Assembly: GCF_913063425.1 (NCBI RefSeq) | Contig: NZ_CAJXYK010000007.1 | Coordinates: 109,079 to 173,078 of the forward strand | DNA: 64,000 nt | Direction of reading: 5' to 3' | Source: an uncultured Thiohalocapsa sp. | GTDB lineage: Bacteria > Pseudomonadota > Gammaproteobacteria > Chromatiales > Chromatiaceae | Part shown: in pieces, positions 58,056 to 64,000 of the stretch | Numbering within the stretch: the stretch's first letter is position 1 | Layout: each line of letters begins with the position of its first letter | Program-made: the position numbers and the translations under genes | The notes under the pieces: generated by a model | What the model was told of the DNA's origin: nothing | The model's input: the letters and a program-made list of their open reading frames with translations, nothing else | Databases searched by the model: none

Positions 58056-59102
58056 TCAGCGTTTACCCTGGATGAGCGATTCCGGATGGCGCTCCAGGTA
58101 ATCCGCCAGGCTGCGCAGGGAGCGCGCGGCGCGGGTCGCCTCGGTGAGCAGCTGCGAGAGCTCGTAGCGGGTGGCCGAGCCCTCGCCGGCGAGGTCGGTG
58201 ATGGCGCGCATGGCCTCCCCGGCGTTGTCCAGGGCACCCGTGGCTGCGTCCGTGACGGGGCCGATGCGGGCATCGAGGTTGCGGGTGAGGCGCGAGACAT
58301 CGCTGCTCACCTGGTCCACGCGCTGCTCGATGCGGTCCGCCAGCGGCTCCACCCGTGCCTGCAGCGTGGTGGCGAGCTCGCCATAGGCCGCGAGGCTGCT
58401 GTCGGCGCGCTTCAGCAGCGGGCGCAGCTCCGCGTTCAGCTCCTTGAGCGCCGTACGGGTGCCGGCCAGTGTGCCGTTCAGGTTCTCGAGCGCCGCCTCC
58501 AGGTCCGGCGAGCGCAGCAGCGTCTCCAGCGCCTCCAGCGTGCCGGTGGCGGCGCCCACGAGGCTGCCCAGGTCGATGTTCTGGAGCATCTCCTCCACTT
58601 GATCGCGCGTGGCGGGCGTGGGCGGTACGCGCACGGGCCCGCGCGGCTTCTGCTCGAGCTCCAACGGCGGCGCCGCATGATCGAGCCCCAGGGTGATGAC
58701 GTACTGGCCGGTGACGAAGCTCACCGACTCCAGCTTGGCGCGCAGGCCCTGCCGCGCCACCAGCTCGATCAGCAGGGCGCGCAGGTCCTGCCCGTTCTGC
58801 TCGGTGGCGTCCAGGATGTGCAGCTGCCGCGGCCAGATCTCGTAGCGCACCGGGATGCGAAAGCGCTCCCGCGAGGCCTCGTAGTCCACGCCGATGCCGG
58901 TGACCTGGCCCACGGGCACGCCCTGGAAGAGCACCTGGCTGCCGACGTTCAGCCCCTGCACCGTGGTGGTGAAGTAGGTCACCATGGGCACCCGCTCGCG
59001 CATCCAGGCGCCGCTGCTGAACACCAGCACGGCCACCACCACCAGCACCAGGGCGCCGAGGACGAAGCTGCCGATGACGGTGGGGTTGGCCTGTTTGCTC
59101 AT
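58056..59102 (-). CDS. MCE/MlaD-type lipid-transport protein
   Basis: 348 aa. One N-terminal membrane helix (VIGSFVLGALVLVVVAVLVF) is followed by a single MCE domain (about 38-125: VTYFTTTVQGLNVGSQVLFQ, then GVPVGQVTGIGVDYEASRER). A long C-terminal helical part (160-345) could form a needle-like extension. Longer than E. coli MlaD (183 aa) and of the PqiB/LetB-like single-MCE kind. Gene order with mlaE and mlaF shows a phospholipid/hydrophobic-substrate transporter between membranes. The auxiliary lipoprotein gene is missing downstream. Confidence 0.88.
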   Translation of the reverse strand: MSKQANPTVIGSFVLGALVLVVVAVLVFSSGAWMRERVPMVTYFTTTVQGLNVGSQVLFQGVPVGQVTGIGVDYEASRERFRIPVRYEIWPRQLHILDATEQNGQDLRALLIELVARQGLRAKLESVSFVTGQYVITLGLDHAAPPLELEQKPRGPVRVPPTPATRDQVEEMLQNIDLGSLVGAATGTLEALETLLRSPDLEAALENLNGTLAGTRTALKELNAELRPLLKRADSSLAAYGELATTLQARVEPLADRIEQRVDQVSSDVSRLTRNLDARIGPVTDAATGALDNAGEAMRAITDLAGEGSATRYELSQLLTEATRAARSLRSLADYLERHPESLIQGKR

Positions 59103-59168
59103 TGGGGTGGATCGCCTGCACCCGGATGGTGCGGGGTTGGCGTGGTTGTCCGTTCCGGCCGAAAGGGG

Positions 59169-59196
59169 TGAGGGCTGAGGGCTGAGGGCTGAGGGC
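59169..59196. repeat. 7-bp tandem repeat (TGAGGGC)4
   Basis: Four perfect copies of TGAGGGC in the 165-bp gap between the ATPase and MCE genes. Length can vary by slippage between the two genes. Confidence 0.85.
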
Positions 59197-59267
59197 CGGG
59201 CGGCCCGGGCGGCCTGGCGAGTGCTGCGGGGTGCGCCGCGCGCAGCATGCTGCCGGTGCAGGCGTTG

Positions 59268-60059
59268 TCAGGCTGCTGCATCTGCGCCGTCCTCGCCGCG
59301 GGTCAGGAAGGCGCGCACCTGGGGCACGGGGCTGTGGTCGCGCAGCTCGCGGGGGTTGCCGGTGGCGAGCATGGTCTTGGTCTCGGCGTCCAGAAACACC
59401 GCATCGTCGGCGATGGTGAAAATGCTGTCCAGCTCGTGGGTGATGACCACCATGGTGGTGCCGAGGCTGTCGCGCAGCTCCAGGATCAGCTCGTCCAGCC
59501 GGCGGGCGGACAGGGGGTCGAGGCCCGCCGACGGCTCGTCGAAGTACAGCGTGTCCGGGTCCAGCGCCATGGCGCGGGCCACGCCCACACGCTTGCGCAT
59601 GCCGCCGCTGATCTCGGACGGGTAGTGGTCACCGTAGCCCGCGAGGCCCACCAGCGCCAGCTTGTACTCGGCGATGGCGCGCATCTGCTCCGGGGCGAGC
59701 CTGGTGTACTGCTCCAGCGGCAGGCAGATGTTTTCTTCCAGGGTCATGGAGCTCCAGAGCGCGCCGCTTTGGTACATGACGCCGTTGCGGCGCATCAGTG
59801 CGCTGCGCCGTGCGGTGGGCAGCTCCCACAGGCTCTCGCCCCCCACCAGCACCCGCCCGGACCAGGGCGGCAGCAGTCCCGTGAGGCAGCGCATGACGGT
59901 ACTCTTGCCGCAGCCGCTGCCGCCCATGATGACGAAGACGTCGCCGCGGCGGATGTCGAAGCTCAGGTCCTGCTGCACCAGGGTGTCGCCATAGCCGAGG
60001 CTCACCCCCTCCAGGCGGATGTGCGGCGTGTCGGTGCCGGTGCCCTCGGCGGTGGTCAC
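59268..60059 (-). CDS. mlaF: Mla-type ABC transporter ATPase
   Basis: 263 aa from GTG 60059, overlapping the permease stop (GTGA). Walker A VIMGGSGCGKST; Q-loop YQSGALWSSMTLEENICLPL; signature EISGGMRKRVGVARAMALDP; Walker B TLYFDEPSAGLDPL. These are MlaF signatures. Together with the STAS-containing permease it drives lipid movement. Confidence 0.93.
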   Translation of the reverse strand: MTTAEGTGTDTPHIRLEGVSLGYGDTLVQQDLSFDIRRGDVFVIMGGSGCGKSTVMRCLTGLLPPWSGRVLVGGESLWELPTARRSALMRRNGVMYQSGALWSSMTLEENICLPLEQYTRLAPEQMRAIAEYKLALVGLAGYGDHYPSEISGGMRKRVGVARAMALDPDTLYFDEPSAGLDPLSARRLDELILELRDSLGTTMVVITHELDSIFTIADDAVFLDAETKTMLATGNPRELRDHSPVPQVRAFLTRGEDGADAAA

Positions 60060-61198
60060 GACAGCCCCACCGCGTCGAAGATAATGGTCAGCACCGCCGC
60101 GGCGATGACGATGAAGACGATGGCGGTCACCACGGCCGAGGTGGTGGCCTCGCCCACGGCGGCGGCGCTGCGCCCGCACTGCATGCCGCGCAGACAGCCG
60201 GAGGCCGCGACGATGGCGCCATAGACCGTCGCCGCGATGAGGCCCTGGATGATGTGGTTCCAGCCGATGGCGAGCTGGGTCTGGGTCAGGTAGGCGGACA
60301 GGGTCAGCCCGCCGACCACGGTGCCGACGAAGGCCCCGCCGAGGATGCCGAGCAGGTTCGCGTAGATCGCAAGCAGCGGCGTCATGGCGATGAGCGCCAG
60401 CATGCGCGGCAGCACCAGGAACTCCATGGGCGGGATGCCGAGGGTGCGCAGCGCATCGATTTCTTCGTTGACCTGCATGGTGCCGATGCGCGCGGCGAAG
60501 GCGGCACCGGTACGTCCCGCCAGCACGATGGCCGTCACCAGGGCACCCATCTGAATCACCGTAGCGAGCCCCACGAGGTCTGCGACGTAGATCTGCGCAC
60601 CGAACTGCTTGAGCTGCTGGTCGCCGATGTAGCCCAGGATCATCCCCACCAGGAAGCTCACCAGACCGACGATGGGCAGGGCGTCGGCGCCGGCCTCCTG
60701 CATGATGACCCACAGGTCAGAGTGCTTGAACCGCGCCCGCCCCAGCAGAAAGCGACGGAATGCCAGGGCGCCTTCGCCGAAGAACTCCATGATCTCGCCG
60801 GTGGACTGGATCAGGTCCAGGGCATCGCTGCCGACCCGGGACACGAAGGACGGTGTCGGTTGCATGGCATGGCCGCCGCGGCCCGTCTGCGGCACGGAGC
60901 GGGCGAGCTCCAGCAGCTTGCGCAGGCCTGCAGGCAGGCCGTCCGCGTGGCAGCGCATCTCCCGCCGGGCGCAGAGCTGGTGGATGCCCGCGATGAAGGT
61001 GACCAGCCCCGAGTCCCAGTCCGTCAGTGCTGCCGTATCGAAGCCGAGCTGCGTCGCCCCTGGTGCGTCCTCCAGCATCCGCTCCGCCTGGGCCAGCCGT
61101 GGCAGGCGCTGCGTCAGCCGCCAGCTGCCGGCGAGCACCAGCGTGGCGTGCTCGCCGTCGCTGTGCAGGTCGACTGTGGGTGGCAGGGGGGTGGTCAT
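60056..61198 (-). CDS. mlaE: STAS-MlaE fusion permease
   Basis: 380 aa from ATG 61198 (a TTG at 61228 is an alternative). Residues 1-95 are a STAS domain (HATLVLAGSWRLTQRLPRLA, then FDTAALTDWDSGLVTFIAGI), the part supplied by MlaB in E. coli. The rest is the MlaE permease of five or six helices with SLVGMILGYIG-type start and GRTGAAFAARIGTMQVNEEI, then DALRTLGIPPMEFLVLPRML. Fused STAS-MlaE permeases are common in phototrophs and other proteobacteria. First gene of mlaE-mlaF-mlaD. Confidence 0.92.
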   Translation of the reverse strand: MTTPLPPTVDLHSDGEHATLVLAGSWRLTQRLPRLAQAERMLEDAPGATQLGFDTAALTDWDSGLVTFIAGIHQLCARREMRCHADGLPAGLRKLLELARSVPQTGRGGHAMQPTPSFVSRVGSDALDLIQSTGEIMEFFGEGALAFRRFLLGRARFKHSDLWVIMQEAGADALPIVGLVSFLVGMILGYIGDQQLKQFGAQIYVADLVGLATVIQMGALVTAIVLAGRTGAAFAARIGTMQVNEEIDALRTLGIPPMEFLVLPRMLALIAMTPLLAIYANLLGILGGAFVGTVVGGLTLSAYLTQTQLAIGWNHIIQGLIAATVYGAIVAASGCLRGMQCGRSAAAVGEATTSAVVTAIVFIVIAAAVLTIIFDAVGLS

Positions 61199-61390
61199 GC
61201 GTGCCGGCTCGGTGGGCTTCCAGGCCAATGCATCATCCTACGCCATGCGGGCGGGTCCAAAGCGCGATCAAGCAAGTCTGCGGACCGCCGCCAGCGGCCA
61301 AGGCGGCAGCAGAAGGGCGTTCCGGTGCAGCGCCAAGGGGGATGCGGTGCCTCAAGCGGTGGGGCGCGGAGCTTGGGCGACGGTTCGCGC

Positions 61391-61759
61391 TCAGTCGGTG
61401 GCCGCCCGAAGCTCGGCGGTGCCGGCCACGGCGTCCATGTGCAGCGTCAGCTCCAGGTAGAAGCGCGCGGTGAAGGGCTCGTCGCCGCAGCTGCAGCCGC
61501 CGACGATCTCTTCCCCGAACACGCCGAGGCGCAACGCGCGCCCCGCGGCATCCCGGCCGAGCAGGCTCAGGCGCACACTCGCCGGGTCGATGTGCCCGCC
61601 GTGGTCGGCGACCGCCGCGAGCAGCGGGTGCCCGGCGACGATCGGCGTCAGGGCCTCCAGCAGGTCCGCCGCCGGCAGCCCGGCCCAGTCGGTGGCCGCC
61701 GCCGGCAGTCGCAGCAGCGTGCCCGAGGCGCTGGCGGTGCTGTCGGCGCCCGGCTTCAT
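61391..61759 (-). CDS. Unknown 122-aa protein with Cys-Ser-Cys motif
   Basis: Coupled to the hydrolase stop by ATGA (61756-61759). Reads LRLPAAATDWAGLPAADLLE, then DPASVRLSLLGRDAAGRALR, LGVFGEEIVGGCSCGDEPFT and ARFYLELTLHMDAVAG. The GGCSCGDEP motif, between two strands, suggests a metal or redox site. I have no family name for it. No signal or membrane segment. Beta-rich; function unknown. Confidence 0.65.
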   Translation of the reverse strand: MKPGADSTASASGTLLRLPAAATDWAGLPAADLLEALTPIVAGHPLLAAVADHGGHIDPASVRLSLLGRDAAGRALRLGVFGEEIVGGCSCGDEPFTARFYLELTLHMDAVAGTAELRAATD

Positions 61760-62805
61760 GGCGCCCGCGCAGCCCTGGGTGCCGGCTCCCGGGCCACGCG
61801 CCGGGCGAAGTTGTCGATGAGCGCCGCCACCTGGTCCCTGGCCACGTGGTGCAGCCCGTGACCCATGCCCGGCAGGCGCACCAGCTCCGCCAGCGGTGCC
61901 TGCTGTACCAGGCGCTCGGCATGGTTCCAGGCCGGCACCACCGCATCGGCATCGCCGGTGACCAGCAGCAGCGGGCGGCGGATGTAGGCGTAGTGGGCGC
62001 TCTGGCGCTCCAGAAAGGGGCTCAGGCGGCGCACGTCCTCGGCATTGGCGAGGAAGGTCTGCGGGCGCAGTGTCAGCGCCACGCCCGTGCGGTTCAGGTA
62101 GTCCGGCGGCGGCGCATTGGGCGCAAAGGCGTCGGCGAGGCCGTCCGCCAGCAGCAGCCGGCCGAGTGTCAGCGGCAGGGTGTGGGCGAAGAGCGGCCCC
62201 AGCACCGGCACGCCGGCGAGGTCGTTGTACCAGGCCACGCCGCCCTCCCAGGGGTGGCTGCCGCCCGCCAGCAGCACGCCGCCGGCGGCGTCGTCCGGAT
62301 AGGCCAGCAGGTAGGCGAGCACCACGGCGCCGGCGAGCGAGTGACCCACCAGCACCGGCCGCTCGATGCCGAGGCCGAGCAGCAGCTCGTGCAGCAGGCG
62401 CGCCTGCTCGGCCGGGTCCGGCCAGCCACCACCGGCCCCGAGCAGCGGCAGACTCGCTGCGCGCAGGCCCGCGCCCTCGGCGTGCTCGCCCCCGGTCTGC
62501 TCACCCCCACCGCGCTCGCTGTAGCCGTGGCCGGGGCGGTCCACGGCCACCACGCGGTGAGCCTCCGCCAACGGCGGCAGCAGGCTCGCGTGGAAGTCCA
62601 GCAGGCTGGTGGAGGCGCCGTGGATCAGCACGATGGGCCTGGTGTCGGCCGCCGCGGGCCCGGCGATGCTGTAGTGCAGCCGCACGCCTGCCACCGCCGC
62701 AAAGCGGCCCACCGGCGGGTGGCGCGCCTCCAGGCGCCGTGCCTCCAGCTGGGTGATGCCGGCGAGTAGGCCGAGCAGCAGCAGTGGGGCGATGAGCCAG
62801 GGCAT
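61756..62805 (-). CDS. Alpha/beta hydrolase, membrane-anchored
   Basis: 349 aa. A short N-terminal hydrophobic anchor or signal (MPWLIAPLLLLGLLAGITQL) precedes an alpha/beta hydrolase fold. Oxyanion HGAST, nucleophile elbow GHSLAG (Ser), Asp in TGDADAVVP and His in GMGHGLHH. A Gly/Glu-rich insert (about 103-120) lies in the lid region. Esterase or lipase-type activity is likely, substrate unknown. The 122-aa gene follows with coupled translation. Confidence 0.85.
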   Translation of the reverse strand: MPWLIAPLLLLGLLAGITQLEARRLEARHPPVGRFAAVAGVRLHYSIAGPAAADTRPIVLIHGASTSLLDFHASLLPPLAEAHRVVAVDRPGHGYSERGGGEQTGGEHAEGAGLRAASLPLLGAGGGWPDPAEQARLLHELLLGLGIERPVLVGHSLAGAVVLAYLLAYPDDAAGGVLLAGGSHPWEGGVAWYNDLAGVPVLGPLFAHTLPLTLGRLLLADGLADAFAPNAPPPDYLNRTGVALTLRPQTFLANAEDVRRLSPFLERQSAHYAYIRRPLLLVTGDADAVVPAWNHAERLVQQAPLAELVRLPGMGHGLHHVARDQVAALIDNFARRVAREPAPRAARAP

Positions 62806-62854
62806 GATTGGACGGTGGCGTGGCGGGCCTGACGCGCGCCGCGCGCCCGGCGCC

Positions 62855-63802
62855 TCAGTGATTCGCGGCCGCGGACAGCCGCGGGGCCGGCACCGGGCGC
62901 CGCGCTGAGAAGAGCCCGCTGCGGGCGGTTTCGGTGATGGCGGACACGGCGGGGTGCTTGATGCGCCGCTCGGCGGAGATGACGTAGAAGCGCTCGGTGA
63001 CCTCGTCGCTGCGGCCGATGGCCTCCACGTCGTACTTGGTCAGCACATCGTCCTCCACCGCCTGCGGCACCGTGAACACGCCGGCGCCGGCTTCGCCGAA
63101 GGTCTTCATCAGCGCACGGTCCTCGATCTCCGCCACCACCCGCGGCTTGATGCCGAGCCGGTCCAGCCAATGGTCCATGGCGCGGCGCAGGGCGCTGTGG
63201 GTGCTCGGCATGAGCATGGGCGCGCCGTCGAGGGACTGCGGAAAGCCCTCGCGCAGGCGCGCGGCCAGCGGCCGGGCGGCGCAGAAGACGCTCGGCGTCT
63301 CGCCCAGGGCGTGGTTGTAGGCGCGGATGTTCAGTGCCGGGTTCAGGGGGCTGTCCGTCAGCACCAGGTCCAGCTTGTGCACGGAGAGGTCCGCCAGCAG
63401 CTCCGTGAGCGGCCGCTCCACGCACTGCAGCCGCACCGGCTCGTCCATGGCCAGGGCCGGCGCCAGCACACGGTGGGTGAGCAGCTTGGGCACCACCATG
63501 GCGACACCGACATTCAGCGTCAAGCCGCCGCCCGGCGTGCGCCCGGCGAGCACGTCCTGGAGCTCATCCCCGATGCGGAACATCTCGTCGGCGTAGGAGA
63601 ACACCAGCCGGCCCGTGTCCGTCAGCGCCAGCCCGCGCCCGGACTTGGTGAAGAGCTTCGCGCCCACCTGGTCTTCCAGCTCGCGCAGCTGGCCGCTGAT
63701 GGTCTGCGGCGTCAGGTGCAGGAGATCGGCGGCGCGGGCGATGGAGCCGTGGCTGGCCACGGCCCAGAAGTAGCGCAGATGCTTGAGGTTCAGGTGAGCC
63801 AT
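62855..63802 (-). CDS. nhaR: LysR-family regulator NhaR
   Basis: 315 aa. An N-terminal helix-turn-helix (LKHLRYFWAVASHGSIARAA, then LHLTPQTISGQLRELEDQVG) and an effector domain with LNVGVAMVVPKLLTHRVLAP, MDEPVRLQCVERPLTELLAD and HKLDLVLTDSPLNPALNIRA. These match NhaR, the sodium-responsive activator of the NhaA antiporter; the match to NhaR over other LysR proteins is strong. No nhaA is in the window. A Pro/Ala-rich tail follows. Confidence 0.9.
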   Translation of the reverse strand: MAHLNLKHLRYFWAVASHGSIARAADLLHLTPQTISGQLRELEDQVGAKLFTKSGRGLALTDTGRLVFSYADEMFRIGDELQDVLAGRTPGGGLTLNVGVAMVVPKLLTHRVLAPALAMDEPVRLQCVERPLTELLADLSVHKLDLVLTDSPLNPALNIRAYNHALGETPSVFCAARPLAARLREGFPQSLDGAPMLMPSTHSALRRAMDHWLDRLGIKPRVVAEIEDRALMKTFGEAGAGVFTVPQAVEDDVLTKYDVEAIGRSDEVTERFYVISAERRIKHPAVSAITETARSGLFSARRPVPAPRLSAAANH

Positions 63803-64000
63803 GTCGTGGAAGACCCCGGGGCTGGTGCGGGCCGGCGATGGACGGACCGCAAACGCTTCGATTGTCTCGAAGTGTTTGGGGTCGGGGCTCCGGGATTTCG
63901 AGCCATAACAGCGCTGGGGTTACCCTAGAAGGAGCGGTTGGACGGTCGTCAGGGTGCGTCCCGCGGGGTGCCTGGCAAGGCACAACGACGAGGAATAGTT

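Noticed and set aside
60254..61861. 535-aa plus-strand frame opposite mlaE
   Set aside because: Gln/His/Gly-biased shadow of a real membrane protein.

Overview
The window is high-GC DNA from a sulfur-oxidising, CO2-fixing gammaproteobacterium. The organism is inferred from gene content, not from a marker gene: phosphoribulokinase (Calvin cycle), a flavocytochrome c sulfide dehydrogenase pair (fccAB), a complete rnfABCDGE operon, a hybrid cluster protein with a Dnr-type regulator, a photolyase and Mla-type transport genes. Together they point to the Chromatiales (Ectothiorhodospiraceae or Chromatiaceae-like), phototrophic or chemolithotrophic. No rRNA is present to settle this.

Layout. 1-2.2 kb: the 3' end of an ibpA-type small heat-shock gene with a good terminator, a decayed TetR gene and a triheme cytochrome c. 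2.9-12.5 kb: a defence island. A frameshifted Phd-type antitoxin lies next to a type I restriction-modification operon ordered hsdM-hsdS-(DUF4268 nuclease)-(DUF4365 protein)-(unknown 382-aa protein)-hsdR. 12.5-15.5 kb: a repeat-rich patch with a REP-associated transposase (RAYT), five copies of a multi-palindrome REP-like element, a RES/Xre toxin-antitoxin pair, a broken MNT nucleotidyltransferase, an intact tRNA-Leu(UAG) and a second, truncated copy of that tRNA's 3' part.

15.7-24 kb: a lipoprotein, a SPOR-domain membrane protein, an SDR, a SpoIIAA-like protein, a photolyase, a small unknown gene, two minisatellites and a ferredoxin-reductase fusion. 24-27.1 kb: fccA-fccB-HPP on the minus strand, probably continuing into the ferredoxin reductase. 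27.4-31.8 kb: hcp, a type II methyltransferase/endonuclease pair and a Dnr-type regulator, each coupled to the next by overlap from the methyltransferase on. Two FNR/Dnr-like boxes precede hcp. 32-37 kb: Uma2, a DUF1640-like coiled-coil protein, moaA and thiM-thiE-thiD. 37.2-43.5 kb: rnfABCDGE.

43.6-46.9 kb: an RpfC-like hybrid kinase divergent from prk. 47.1-50.4 kb: a gene-poor stretch with three small secreted proteins of unknown function. 50.4-53.9 kb: a MacA/MacB-type exporter. 53.9-57.8 kb: the overlapping miaB-phoL-ybeY-corC operon. 58-61.2 kb: mlaE(STAS)-mlaF-mlaD. 61.4-63.8 kb: an alpha/beta hydrolase overlapping a small unknown gene, and nhaR.

Many genes are translationally coupled through ATGA, GTGA, TTGA or TGATG overlaps, which supports the operon calls. 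Most long frames not listed are high-GC shadows of the listed genes. All function calls come from motif and family recognition by eye; no database search was run.
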